Origin: Blasia pusilla
Taxonomy: Eukaryota; Marchantiophyta; Marchantiopsida; Blasiales
Length of the DNA stretch: 64,000 bases
Assembly: GCA_050084515.1 (NCBI GenBank)
Contig: CM114272.1
Span: 48,112,001-48,176,000, forward strand
Direction: 5' to 3'
Shown here: positions 1 to 13,249 of the stretch, one piece after another
How positions within the stretch are numbered: position 1 is the first letter of the stretch
Layout of the letters: every line of letters starts with the position of its first letter
Program-made: the position numbers and the translations under genes
Notes under the pieces: generated by a model
The model's input: only the letters and a program-made list of their open reading frames with translations
Told to the model about the DNA's origin: nothing
Databases searched by the model: none

Positions 1-770
1 GCCCAGACAGGAAAACTAGCTAAGGTGGCCATGGATGGCAGTGCGCGCAGGCAGGCAGGAGGAGCAGCAGCAGTGAATGATCCCCTCGGCAGTCTGGACA
101 ACCCTCCTACTACCACCACCGCTCCCTCTAGTGTGTGCGATTTCCGCAGCGGGACAGCGGGCGGGCGTGAAGGAGAGCGGTAGGAGTCTCGAGCGGATGG
201 GACAGACAGGTAGAGAGTGCGAGTGAGTGAGGAGTGAATGAGCTGGAGCAATCGATGAGCAGCGGCAGCAGCAGCAGGCAGGCAGCAGGAGAGACATCAT
301 CCGACGAGTGGATCGCTTTATATTTTTGGGTGGATTGGAATCACATGCTCTTGCCAGCACAATGCGTCTTTCGCGGCTCTCATCTCATCCCCCGCCCTCA
401 AAAGTTACCCACCCCCGTCCGTCCTCCGCACCGCACTGTAGTCGTATTCGCCCCCTCTCTCTCTCTCGCCCCTCAAATTTCGTAGCTCCCATGAATCGCA
501 ATCGTCTCCCCTATCCCGCATCGATCACTGCGCGAGTAATAATTAATTCCTTCCCCACCTTGTCCCTCCGTCCTTAACCCGAACCTAAGAGAGAGATCCT
601 TTCGTACTTTCGCTCTGCTCGTCGCCCGATTCTCCGTTCCGTCCACCCACCCATCCATCCATCCACCCACCCACCGAGTCACTTGCTGCCTGCCTCCGGC
701 CCTGCTACAGGAGGAGGCAGATAGCTTCACCGCTAAAGTAGTTAGCTACGTCGCGGATGGGAGGGCCTAT
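1..770. other. GC/CpG-rich stretch, possible promoter or 5' leader
   Basis: Short low-complexity runs (CAGCAG, CTCTCTCT near 456-468, CCAT/CCAC repeats at about 641-676) and abundant CpG. Several short ORFs in all frames have low-complexity products, and none looks like a protein family. May belong to a gene to the left of the window. Confidence 0.35.
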
Positions 771-1715
771 GGAGTGCTGGCCAAATGGGGAGCTTGTAGG
801 ACCTCTCTACCCAGCAGGTGGAGACAGATAGCTCCTCCGCTAATGTAACTGACAAGATCAAGTATGGAGTCTCTAGAAGCCTCGCCGGATATGGAGCATG
901 TGAGGTCTCTCTCTTGGCCGGATGGAAGTGAGGAGTCTTACAAGTTGCTACTACAACTCACTAGTTAGTACCCACAAATCTCACAGGAAATATATGCTTC
1001 GGAAAACTAGCCAGAGAAGTTTCATGGCAAGAGCTATGCACGTAAGTTACCTCCACCTATATTAAAAATGTATGAATAAACCTTAAAAGCTAATAAAATT
1101 TTATAAAGAAGTCCCACAAAAACTTACAAAATTAATCTTGGCATTTAGAAACAGATACATGACATCCATGGGGCATTTTACATTTTCTTTGACCCTCAAA
1201 CATTTCCATTTTACTCGGTTCTATAGATTGCAAAGCAACAACTATGTGTTCACTTGTTTTGGCCTAGGAAAAAATTATGAATATTGCTCTAAAAAAATAC
1301 CCGAATCCTAAAATCACCATCCAAGGTCCTCCATCCATGGATAGGAGGACCTCTAGAATGCGCAAGCTCGCTATCTCTTCCTCGGCTAAAGAGGAGGACC
1401 TCTAAAATTGTCTCCAAATATGGAACACATTCACTCTCCATCCACTCACGTATCCTTAAGGACTTCCAGATTTTTTTCCAAAGATGTCACGAAACCTAGG
1501 AAACCATTTCGCGTATTAGCCAGCTATATTGGAGTGCCTCCAAAAGATTATCCAATCTCAAAAACCTTCTTATTATCTTATAGCTCCTCTTCCCCTCTCT
1601 TCTAACGAACTGGCTAAATAAGAAGACCTTTGGAACTACTCAGCCAGCCAGATAACCGACGCGCTGTCTAAATATGAGAACCTCTACAATCGTGTCCAAA
1701 TGTAGCCATGGGAAA
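710..1715. repeat. Degenerate dispersed repeats with GAGGACCTCT core
   Basis: GGCAGATAGCTTCACCGCTAA near 716 recurs as GACAGATAGCTCCTCCGCTAA near 823. AGGACCTCT or close variants recur near 799, 1346, 1393 and 1676, often followed within 20 bp by GTCTCCAAATATG or a variant. No gene is visible. Confidence 0.45.
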
Positions 1716-2969
1716 CGCAGTAGACGTTTCTTACCTGCACACCACCACCACCACGGGACCAACAACCACTACCATCACGATCCCAACTCAACCCACCCCT
1801 CAGGTCAAAGTAACCCTACACGGCCCCTAAACTAGCCCCTACGCCCCCGACCTCCATGAATAAAAAAAGATAGAAAACACTCGTAAGTAATAAATAAAAA
1901 AACAAAAACAAAAATCTTTGGTGAGAATCACTCCCATCCAATGCATACGAAGATTTTACACATCATTAGCAAGGTACCAACGACTACTAGCACCACTACA
2001 ATTAAAACAACCCTAGGTCATATTAAACTCTCCATAGTCTAGACAAAGAGCCCTATCAATTAGAGTCCCTATCAGGTAGACGTCTCTAAATAGGCTTACT
2101 CATACTCCTCCATTAAGAGCAAGTCTACGTACACAAAACTCTTTTCAGTAACTGCTATTTTGAGAAAATTAATAAATAAAAGACACCGTCCCCTTATCGA
2201 CACAACACATCAAAGAACTTTCTAGACCATGAATCGATGATCAATAATAACGGATGTGAAGAGGACCGGAGTACATGGGCCTGGACTCCAACTTACTCAA
2301 GAAAAAAATCTCATCTCACATGATTAATGTGAAGACGATATATATATATATATATATACCCAAAATTGGATTAATTGAAATTTCGAGTTCACTCGTTTAA
2401 TCTTCACGATCGTGGTATGTTGGAGGTGGTGGTGGTTTGCTTATTGGTATTATGAATCTCACATGTTCTTGTTAGAGGTATTCTTATGATGGTTTAGTCT
2501 CTCTTGTGGTTCCAAATTGAGGAAAAATAAAACCAGATGGTAAGCATATTGGGGAACCAACCAAAAGCATGAAAAAAAGGTGGATTGAAAGAGCCCAAAA
2601 AAATTATAGATGCAAGTGTTCGATTATGGCACATGGTTTTATGGGGGGATTGGCCACGGGAGTACAAGGCCTATAGGGTATATAGTTCCAAATTAGAAGA
2701 TCACTGGGTGCATGGACCTTGAATCTCTTACCAATGAAAATATCAAAGTCGCCCAATTGAGTGAAGTGGATACTCTCATCTCTTGGAAGATCAAGTCTCT
2801 TCCATTTCATCTCTTGGATGTGTGTTTTGAGTTGGGGGATGATTTTTGTTAGATTTCTTTTTTTGTTAAGTTAGTCTTGATAGGATTGGTAGACGTTCTT
2901 TCTTCAGTGGTGGAAGAGGTTAGCTCGTTTGGGAGTAATCGACGACCACTCCACTATAATGATCTGCAT
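1716..2969. other. AT-rich intergenic DNA, no gene seen
   Basis: Contains an AT dinucleotide run at 2338-2358. Short ORFs only, none resembling a known family. Confidence 0.6.
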
Positions 2970-3292
2970 AATCTATATTATGGATAAAGTTCGGTCCGCA
3001 AATATGTCCATGTCCGTGGACTTACGTTCGTTCTATGGAAGGACTTGTCCCATGTGCCACCTTTCCCCTCTTTCTCACTCCCCCTACTTGCCTCTATGTT
3101 CCACACTTTTCCGTTTCTTTCTCTCCCCACCTCCACTCCCTCCCTCCTTGTGGCGCATAGTCACTGCCATACCTTCAACCATGAGCTATAGGTATGGGCC
3201 CTACCTCTTGCAATCCATGTCCATGGACATGTCCAAACTTGTGCGTCTATGTCCGCCTAGGGACGGACTTGTCCATTTTTTTGCAACCATGG
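2970..3292 (+). mobile_element. hAT-like MITE, copy 1 (diverged)
   Basis: Aligns over its whole length with the reverse complement of 31087-31389. Shared blocks include GTCCATGTCCGTGGACTTACG, TATGGAAGGACTTGTCC, CACACTTTTCCGTTTC and CCATGTCCATGGACATGTCC. The right inverted repeat (TTGCAACCATG) is clear; the left one is degraded and I find no target duplication. Confidence 0.72.
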
Positions 3293-6200
3293 TCCATGGA
3301 CACGGATTTTTTTTCATATGCAACTTTGCTTGGGGCCATGCTAGATAAGTAAAATTCCTGTAAAATTGCCACCCAACAAACCCCTTAACACATTATGGTA
3401 ATATTTGTTCATTGGGATTGTGTTACAAATAAAAAATTATGAATAATCAATCCCAATAAAAATTTTCAACTTAAGTTTCCCAACATGACCCTTCATTGGT
3501 CATCTCATGAGCTTTTTGACTACCTAGGGCCCTTGGAATGAAATTAAAATAGTGAAGAAGCCTTCCTAATTTCCCATTCCATATAACTTTTCTAGTAATT
3601 CATACCGCATGGATTGAATCAAAATTTACAATATAATCAAACCCAATCTAAAATCTACAAGAGGCTCGTGTTCATGTTGAAAGACAATCATTAAGTGAGA
3701 TACATCTAGTTCCATTTTGCCTCACCGTTCTTTAAAAAATACAATTATTGTATTTAAATTACCGAAGGTAATGGGGTTGGAAAAGGCATATGCCTAGTAT
3801 ACCTTGAAAGAGATTATATTGCTCGTTTATATTATTATCATAGTAGCGATTTTCAAGTGGTGAGAGGGGATAGTCCACCACCTGCCCTTTGAACGTAGTG
3901 CGTGGCATGGGCATTCGGATAAGGGGGCATTCAAATAACATTCAAAGTTAGGGACCGGGAACGGGGCATTTAAGAACTAGTAAAAATATGTTCTGAACTT
4001 TTTACTCCACATCATGGGATATTTTAACTCATGATATTTCGAAGAAGGGTGATTTATTTGTCATAGGTGCCCACTATGCAAACTCAAACACATATTCTAA
4101 GCTTTAGACCCAACCGCTAAAGGACAAAAAAACTCCCATAACATATTTTGGAATCAATTCTTAATCCATTTCAAAAATAACAAAAAACGATTTTATTCTA
4201 TAAACAGTATTTTTAATTATTAAAATTGAGTTGTAAATTATCGGTGTGAGGTTTTCCTATGACGAAAGAAAATAAATGACTGTCATAATTGGGGCTCTTG
4301 GGATTGGAGGATATCTTCATAATAGTTATTATAATAGGAACAGAAATAATAAATAACTAAAAAAAACAAATGAATACGTGCCCCTATCCCCACTCGTCAA
4401 GAGCCCTTAAGGACGTAATAATACGCCAAAAGATGCCAATCCGCCCCGAAGGAAAGATTATTCGATAAGAATTCTTGACATAATTAATAATAAAGACTCG
4501 AACAAATCATACCATTAAGGAAAAATCAAAAAATGCCTAACGAGGACCTCGCCCATTTAAATGTGCAAGTTTAACTATTTTATCATTTATTATTTATTTA
4601 TTGTAATTAGTTTAGTGCGATGTGAACAAACGTGCTAATTCCTAATTGAGAGGAAATAATCATCTTTAGTAATATGAAAGCTTTTGGGAATCTCACGAGA
4701 GCATAGTTGAGATCGCATTCAAATTCTCATTTATATTTATTCTCTTTAATAGATATATTTATTGTTCTTTCTTTTTTACGATCGATGCTCCAATTATTTG
4801 TGCCTTTCCTTTAATTTATTTAAATTTTCACATGTGGATTCCAGAGTACGGAGGAGATGCAATAATTTATTCCACTATATTACCAAGAAGAAATATTACG
4901 AAAATAATATAAGATTGCCCCATTACCCCTCGAGTCTCACCCAACTTTACCATACGACTAAGTACGATATTACGATTGGAGACACCATAAGTATAAAATT
5001 TTAATTGTCATAATAATTTTTGCTCATCTATGTTTTATTTTAAGTTTCTCTCCGTAAATATGTTAATTATTTTGAGGAATTGGTGTGCTATGGGATGTAT
5101 TATTACCTCCACCAAAAACATATTTGTTTGAGGTGAATAGTCCACCAAATGGAAGAGGGGACGGGTTGAAGGCTTTTGCGTTTAGGTCTAGATAATAAGT
5201 TTACATATATTTTTAGGCTAAGTATTTTTCAAGTTATCCGCATTCCCATGAATTTTTGTGTAGATGGGTACCTATTTTAATTATCGACACATGAGCTGGA
5301 CCCCATTTTGATAGATTACAACCGGGTGTTGCACTATTTAAATTATTTTAAATAGTTATAAAATGCATTAATGTAATTTAATTTTTCAATGATATTTAAA
5401 ATAATGAAATAAAATTTATCTCTACAAGAGTTTGGAGATATATTATGAGACCACCAAGTTTTCAGTACTTCAAAATTAAAGTTTTATTTGTAAGGAAGAT
5501 TTCCTTTCTATACTCAAACAAGTATAGAAAGGAAATCTTCCTTACAAATAAACATATCCAACGTATAGACGTAGATAGAAATCTTATTTCAATTACTATC
5601 CATTTGTCAAAACAAGTTGTGGATGTATGAAATCTTGAACAAGATCAAATCCCTTAATTGTCATTTTTAAGCTTTGAAAAGAAACAATTTAACCTTAAAT
5701 TCTAATTCCTTAAATGATTGTGAAATTCATGAACTCCTCGTCATTGACAAGGGGAAGAGATCAATGGAATTATTGTTTGAATTCAGCCCAAAATTTTGAA
5801 CTCGTGCAAGCTCGACCTTTACTCCTTGGTCGCGAATTGTAGACATATCTTTATCACCTAACTAACCATTTTCTTCTCTAGCTTGTGTTGCCCTTTGCCA
5901 TATGTCCCAAACCCACCACTCTTTTCCTTTAATTCAATATTTTTCCTTCCATGATTAGACATATATATGATCTAATTGGATAGTTTCCAATTGAAGTATA
6001 TAGTGTGAGGACCAATTTTTTATAGATTAGGGGAAGACATAACAATAGAGGAACATAAATAAAAGTAGTCCAATAGGACTTTAGCAAACATGAGTCATGA
6101 TATAATATAGTTTGTGTAGCCACTACATAACTTTTATAAGGTTAACATGTGGTCGAAACACTCTGCTTCCAACAAAATTGATTTATGAAACTATGATCTA

Positions 6201-6856
6201 CTTCCACAAAAGAATCCCCTAAAATTGAAAGGTACTTTTCATTATTGAATCATCACTCTTCACTCTAAAAAATGATCCCATCTTATAAATTTTAAACTTT
6301 TTTCATTTAGATAAGTTCTTAAAGATACCCATCGAGTGCAAATTTTTAAATTATGCTTTAAATGGTGAAAAATAATGGATAAAATTGAAATTTTGTAGAG
6401 AGAACAAAATTGTGGTTTTTATTTCTTTCATGATTTTATTTTGAAACGGAATTTCCCTGCCCTAATATTGGTTAAATTTTATATTTCAAATTTAAGATTA
6501 AAAAAATATAAGAAGAATTAATATGGTCAAGATTTTTTTAAGATTTTATCCCCTTAAATTTTTTGTAGAAAATATTTTTTAAAATCCTCGGAAAAATAAA
6601 TAAATTTAACCTTCAATCCTAGAAGGTGTGAAATAAAAATTAAAAAAACCTTCCTTCCTCTCCTTGCACTCCCTACCTTCTCTTAACATAACTACACCTC
6701 CCCACCCTATGTTGCCCTCGCCCTCACTAGCATTATTGCTTTCCTTAAATAGAAGAATATTGATTGCATAGGTGTTGTGAATGGATATATGTCCTTAAGA
6801 GGTCCATCCTTTGTTAATAGTATAGATAGTGAGAACTTTAATAACTTCCATCATGC

Positions 6857-6860
<4 letters not shown>
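3293..6860. other. AT-rich intergenic DNA, no gene seen
   Basis: Apart from the hairpin at 5483-5552 nothing is recognisable. ORFs are short and of AT-driven composition. Confidence 0.6.
5483..5552. repeat. Perfect 32-bp inverted repeat with 6-nt loop (hairpin)
   Basis: The left arm 5483-5514 and right arm 5521-5552 are exact reverse complements, separated by CAAACA. The arm begins TTTATTTGTAAGG and ends TTTCTATACT. No coding content. Confidence 0.95.

Positions 6861-6911
<51 letters not shown>
6861..6911. repeat. (AG)n microsatellite, about 25 units
   Basis: Uninterrupted AG dinucleotides directly visible. Confidence 0.98.
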
Positions 6912-6913
<2 letters not shown>

Positions 6914-9900
6914 TGCTTACATGGTTGTGAGTGGATTAGCAAGATAGCAAAGATCTTTAAGGTTCACAACACCCTCCTCCGTCTAGGGAGGCATGAATAC
7001 CTCTTACAACGCATATGAGTAATGTTCTATCCCTCAATCTCATCCCAAATCCCGTCTCCTTTAAGTTCTCTCCTCGTTGATTTCAAAATTTACAAAAATC
7101 TAACATGGAAGTTGAAAATATACGTAATATTCAATATATCCTTTGCCAAGCATCATGAAAGAAATTTACAATGGAAGAAACTTCAAGAAAAACCCTAAAG
7201 GATGCCAATTCCACCCAAGACAATATACAAGACTTCAACAACATGTGGCCTAATTTTTTGTGATATTCCAACTAATGTGTTAATAAGTTGGAAGATAAAA
7301 CTCTATGGCCCATTAGATCCCATATCACATCCCACTTGACCAAAAAATCCCAAATTAATTCAATAATAAACCACTTAGAATCACTTTCAATCATTGTTGA
7401 GTTTACAATCATTTTAAATAAAACAAAAAATGGGTATGAGTTCCTTCAAGCTTATTCTTATATTTACTATATGTGCTAAAGTTTCCAAGATGTCTCTCAA
7501 TAGTAATTTTCTAGTCCATTGCAAATTGGTAGCAAGTTGATATAATCATACATGTATGAGAGCTTGGTCAATATACTACAAATGGAATGGAAAATATAAG
7601 ACATTAAATATCTGCCATACATTGTAGTCTCTTGTCCTATCTTGTGTCTTTCTCATTTTCTTGATTAGACAATGAACATTTTTGGAGTAATTCCCTAGTA
7701 GATTATACTAAAAGAAATCCTTAACAAGCGTCCATTACATCCCTCGTTAGGAGATACATATAATGATAATCTATAGGAAATTTTATCATGTCGTAGTGGA
7801 TGAGCAATATTTAGAAAAAAAAAAGCTTCGAGGATAACAACAACCCCATTACACTTCCCTACATGCAACTTCTTATTGCTAAACCTTCATTGTTTTCCTT
7901 ACCTCATTCTTATATCATGTATTAGTGTAAGCCCATGCGATGCACATGTTTGAATTACCTTCCAAAAATACAATTAATTCTCATAATTCTCAAATATCAT
8001 TTAAGATCAATTTCAAGTGATCTTATTGGCTCAGAAGGTGAACTATCCTATTGGTTGAAAGTGCCAAGTGTTAAGAGGAGAAGAGTTCTAAAAATAAAGG
8101 GGTACTCTCCAATAATAACATAGATTTACTCTTCATCAACTTCATAGGTCGTGGAGATTCATTGGGTTACTTAGATTTTAGTGTCAAGGTCATTATTAGA
8201 TCGACTCCACCAACAACACAATACAAAAATGGGTCCATCCGTTGTTTATGGGAGGAAAGATTTGGACTATTATTCTACCATACTACAAATTCTAGATGAT
8301 ATCATATCAAGAAGGGAAAGAAAGTCGCTTGACCCAACAAAACTTGCTTATATATGGGACTTGATAGAAATCTCAATGAAATGATTTTAATAATATATCA
8401 CATAGTTTGAAATATTTGAAACACCAGATCAAAAAATTGTAGCTTTTGAGTGGCATGATAACAAAGAAATCATTTCTTTCATATGCAGAAGGTTGGAAAT
8501 ACTTCTCCAATTATAGTTACATTAGGAGAGTACAAGCAAACTTTTCTTGTTGGACAATCTAAAATGAGTTTACTATATTTTAGTGATGAAAAAGATCACA
8601 GTGTCCCATTGCGTGGCATGGTCCTAAAATAAGGGAGTGTGTCATATTATATTTTCTATGTCATCGAATATTTATGGATTTAGTCATAACATGTGCCATG
8701 TAACTCATTAAATTTAAAGTAGGTATTTTTTAAGCAAGAAAATCATGATACGTAGTTGTTATAATTTTGAAAACTCATATAAAATATATCATATAATAAT
8801 ACAAAGAGTTGACCGTAATCAACCATCCAAAGTATGCACATATCTCTTTTCCTCCTAGAGTTGACAATCTTGACAAGTATATATTAATATGATCGATGAA
8901 TAAGATATGGGAAACTTTTAAATATGAAAGAATTGGATAATTTGTTCCTACTAATTTTTCGGCTATAATTTTAGAAGATTCACAATTGGATTCTATCTTG
9001 CTTAAAAAATGGAAAATCTAGACAATCTTAGGTTCAAACTAAGAGGAAAAAGCAAAAGTGCTCGTAAAAGTTATCTCCTTCTAATGTACAAATATCGAGG
9101 TCCCCTTTATTTATGACAATCGTCCTAATTTTCATGAAAATTCAATGCACATGGGATTGGAAGAAAGGAGAATAAATCTGATTTTCTTAAAGAAATTTCA
9201 TGCTTTGCGTTAGAAGCCAAGAAACGTAAAATGTTAGAGGGGTGCCAAATGTTCAATTTCAAATGCCAAAATTAACAATGAGCTTTCAAATTAGAGGTCA
9301 TTCTTCAGATTCTCTCATAGATACTTTCAAATTTTTCTAAGTGAAATTTTGTAATCACATTCAAAAAAGATGAAGAAAAATTAGAATTTTAGCCATTTTA
9401 AAGTAAATATTTGTATATTTGTTAAGTCAAAAAATAAATTTTCCTTTTTAAAGTAATTTGAATATTTAGTGTGCACTAAATTATGATTTTTTGCAAATAT
9501 TTCATAGTAATTTTGGTTACTATACGATATATGCTAGATGCTAAAAAAAGTGATTTTATAGAAGAAATAAATTGGATTTTGTTCACCAGAGAGGATGAAA
9601 CCAAGGAATACACTTTCAACAATAAATGAATTCCTAAAGGATTTTTCAAAAGTATATAATTTCTGGTATGAGATTTAAAAAAAACATAGGAAGCAGCCTC
9701 TCTCTTTGTGCAAATGAACGGATATACACGAGTCCAAAGATCCAAGGAAGCCCCATGAATGCCCATCCATTTTGAAAAGCAGAAGCAAAGGGAAAGAGAC
9801 CATTTCATCTTCATCTCCCCGTTGGTATTCTTAGTCTTTTGTGGGACAATGAGATGGAAAATTGAGGAGAAGAGGAAGGTAGGAACATATCCTATAGAAA

Positions 9901-10016
9901 GAAGAGGTATGAAAAGAGAAAAGATTGAGAATAATTTTGGATGGTATGGAGAAATTATCAAGATGTAATGATCCTTCATTCGATTGCAAGGAAAGATATT
10001 TAATCAAAGGCTGGCT
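6912..10016. other. AT-rich intergenic DNA, no gene seen
   Basis: Only short, low-complexity ORFs; the longest (minus strand, 9476-9979) has no family-like motif. Confidence 0.6.
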
Positions 10017-10035
10017 CTCTCTCTCTCTCTCTCTC
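10017..10035. repeat. (CT)n microsatellite at the LINE 5' truncation
   Basis: A short CT run directly precedes the first recognisable reverse transcriptase residues. Confidence 0.9.
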
Positions 10036-11400
10036 CTCTTGTATGCAGATGATATAGTTCTGACGTCTAGAACAACACATGGGCTCCAACTTTACCTGAA
10101 TGCACTTCAAGCTTCTGCAACAAATCGGGCATGGAAGTCAACTTGCTGAAAATGAAGATAATCATCTTTGGATCACAGCTCCCTACGGCGCAGCGGTCAC
10201 TCACTTTCACCTTCAGTCAGGGACTGAGAAGGGAGATCATTGAGATTGTGGGTGAGAACATATACCTGGGGGTGCAACTCAAACCCAACAACCAATGGAG
10301 AGCCAATAGGAGTCACAACAAGATCAATGCAAGCTTGAGGGGTCTACACCTGCTACAATCCAATTGCAGAAGAATGGAACTCTGGCATATTCCATAGAAA
10401 CTCAATCTCTTCAAAACTCTGGTGATCCCAGCCACACTCTATGCATCTGAGGTGTGGGGCTCTAGCTCCAAGGCTTGGCCTCAGGGCCTTGAGCCCCCCC
10501 AGAAACTCTTCATGCGTCATAGTCTTGGCATTGGGAAAACCACTCCCCACAACATTCTACTGGCTAAGTTTGGGGAGGTACCAATGGAGATCCATGTTGT
10601 TAAAAATCTGATCACATTTCTCCAACACCTTGAGGATATCTGCGAGGACTATCCCAATCGTCTATCCGCCAGGGCCTACGTGGTTTCAAAAAGTAGTGTC
10701 ACCCTTGGGGCTAAAAAATGGTACTATGACTGCACGGAGTGGCTCATGAAATGGGGAATATCCATCGGTGACCTGCCTACAGCCACCCACCAAGACCTTG
10801 CTGAACAATTACATTGCCATCAATTGGGGCCGACACCAGCGTCTCTGAGAAAGCCGGGGGAATTCCTCTCACAAAAATGGTGAAAGAATGAGGCGCTACC
10901 ACACCCTCATGAACAACTGCAGATCCATGCAAAGAAGCCTCCTACATCTCTGCCCCCATTCCCACTAAGTTACGTCATACATTAGCGAGATTCAGATGTG
11001 GCTCTACTGACCTGGAGATTGAGAAAGGAAAATTCTCACTGAAGAAAAGAGAGGAAAGATTATGTAGATTTTGCAACTCGGGGCTTGTCGAAGAAGAGGG
11101 AGTGATGATGAACATCACTCCCTCTTCGATTGCACTTTTCACGATCACATTAGCCTTGACTTTCCAGATCTCTTTGTTCACCGGGCTCCGAGGGTCCTCT
11201 CGTTCATGGCTAGGCAGAATCAGACTGAGATTGCTAAATTCTTGCATAGTTGTGTGAAGATCAGGGACACTCACATGGCTTTGAGGACCCCTTAGGCCCT
11301 CGCTGGTGCTTGCTCTCTCTCCAAAATTATTGTTAAGTCTCAACACTAAGTCCCATGGCCCTGTGGGGTCCCCGTGGACAATAAATCTATTCATTCATTC
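10030..11400 (+). mobile_element. Decayed non-LTR retrotransposon (LINE), RT C-terminal half and zinc-knuckle tail
   Basis: Seen: LLYADDIVLTSRTTHGLQLY contains the RT catalytic YADD box. A frameshift near 10110 moves the frame to FCNKSGMEVNLLKMKIIIFG, and an in-frame TAG lies at 10395-10397. LVIPATLYASEVWGSS follows, then a long segment to a TGA at 10881-10883. Further frames give IPTKLRHTLARFRCG and RLCRFCNSGLVEEEG, then DEHHSLFDCTFHDH. Known: the last two form the CxxC...HxxxxC zf-RVT-like C-terminus of plant LINEs, and the YASEVW block is typical of these elements. Homology starts abruptly at a (CT)n run (10017-10035), suggesting 5' truncation. The likely 3' tail is the CTATTCATTCATTC run near 11386-11400. 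With at least two frameshifts and one stop it cannot be active. Confidence 0.88.
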
Positions 11401-11585
11401 TCTCTCTCGAAGGATGAATATAGATGTATTTTTATGGAAGCTTCAGGGGATTCTTATGGCCAAGAAATTTACATACGTAAAAGAAGTAGTAGTAGTTAAG
11501 AAAGATATATATATATTTATCTTATAACCAAAGTAAATTGGTTTCATTGAGTATGTATTATAGATAATATCCTTTCAAAGGCTAC

Positions 11586-12033
11586 ATTACATAAAGTGGC
11601 GGAGATAGATATAGGCTTCATGGAATGTTTGCATACTTGCTTATTCGTGAGCAAGCCCCAAGCACGCTCTATCTGATTCATAATAATAGCATTTCTTTAT
11701 TGAAGACCAAGGGTATCAGGATGCAACTTAAAGTGGTAAACACATAATAACGTCTCAAATAAAAAAGTTTTCCCATGAATTTTTTTGAAAATAAATTATA
11801 TAAAGGTAGAAAACATAATATGAATAAGTCTACAATACAGCAAATATCATCTTTATGGCATCGATTGAGCTCAATATTATGGGAGAGGAAGGGAATTAAG
11901 AAAAAGGGGGACAACACATAATAGGGATTGCAACGTAATAGATACTCCATGGAAAACATTTAGGATATCTCTAAGTGGGGTTCGTACCCACACTTCAAAA
12001 AGCCCAATAACTATCTCCGCCACTTAATGTAAT
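11586..12033. mobile_element. Terminal-inverted-repeat element of about 448 bp, unclassified
   Basis: The left end ATTACATAAAGTGGCGGAGA plus TAG (11586-11608) matches the reverse complement of 12011-12033 with one mismatch in 23. Degenerate similarity may extend outwards by some 15 bp, through CTTTCAAAGG on the left and CTTTGTGAAAG on the right. No ORF and no clear target duplication. The core GTGGCGGAG resembles ends of non-autonomous elements in other plants. It lies just downstream of the LINE. Confidence 0.6.
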
Positions 12034-13249
12034 ATCTTTCACAAAGAGCTAAGTTTTGGATATGCACATGCTAGTGGTAACCCTAGAAGAGAATCATGAT
12101 GAGGTAAAATAAAGGATGGACCTTGGTGAGGAATTGTGACAAGACTTAGACTAAGAGACGGTGGAGAGTTTTGGTGATATGATCTACGAATTAAGAGACT
12201 AATTGAGATATGCACATGATCCATGAGATAAGTCTTGGAAGGTTGAGAGGAATAATTAATCTATCAAGGAAGGAAAGGATCAAGACATGTGAGTATCCTT
12301 AAGATCAACCCACGATACCAAAGGGGTTGGAGGATCAACCATGGAGACAAAAGGATATCAAATATATGTGTGCCTCTCCAATATTATGCAATGTTGCACC
12401 GAAATGAACATGCCAAATCGGTCGTCATCCCGGTATTTTTGGTGCTCAAATCGTCCGCGCAAGCTGAAGCTGCACGAACATGTGCGGGCTAGGATAAAGG
12501 GTGCGGACTTGCATGCGAGCTGAAGGCGGGCTTCGGGCTTGGCGCACGCTGGCTGGCCTAGTGCGGGCATAGTAGGTTGGCACTTGGCATACGGGCCTAG
12601 CACGGGTTTCATAACAAAAACAAAAAAACTAGATTGCGAAAATTGAAATTCTGTGATGGTTACTAAGAAGAGGTCCATGCACAAGAGGGAGTCTAAGCTA
12701 ATAATTGAAATTATCATACATTATTCAAATTATGATATATTTTTTGCTGCTTATTTGCCACACACATGTCATGCAACCAAGAAGTCCATTTGTCCCCTTG
12801 CAAGTAGAATGTTCAAATTTGCAAATGAATCCTCTTATAAATCTTGAACTTGTGAGAATTAAAATTAGAACAATGAGTGGTACTTAAGAAGAAAATCTTT
12901 CCATTCCACTAGAAGAGACCATAATCCATGTGACTATGTCATCTTCCCTCCAAACTACTAAATTTTTTTGGGATGATGATTTTTCCTTTTTCCTCCTCCT
13001 CGTGTGTGATTTTGAAGCAGGACTCACCAACCCTAATTTGATCTGAATATCCCTAATGAACTCGGTTAGACAAATTAAAAGACACTTTGAAACCAGTGCA
13101 GAGTCAAGTAAAATGACATAAATTTAAGAACCCAAAGTATTTGAGTATTTGAATATTCATGGGAATAAGGATGATAAGCAATCATTTCGTATCACATATC
13201 ACAATCCTTAATAATAATCGTACGTCGTTCCTACCCTAAACGTATGACA
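12034..13249. other. Intergenic DNA, no gene seen
   Basis: Includes a short GC-rich patch (about 12450-12610) with repeated GCGGGC and GGCGCACGC-like words. Short ORFs have no recognisable similarity. Confidence 0.55.

Noticed and set aside
9476-9979. 167-residue minus-strand ORF
   Set aside because: AT-rich, Phe/Ile/Leu-driven composition without motif. Not supported as a gene.
11968-11992. tRNA T-arm-like sequence (GTGGGGTTCGTACCCAC)
   Set aside because: No D-arm, anticodon arm or acceptor stem can be placed around it, and it lies within the inverted-repeat element.
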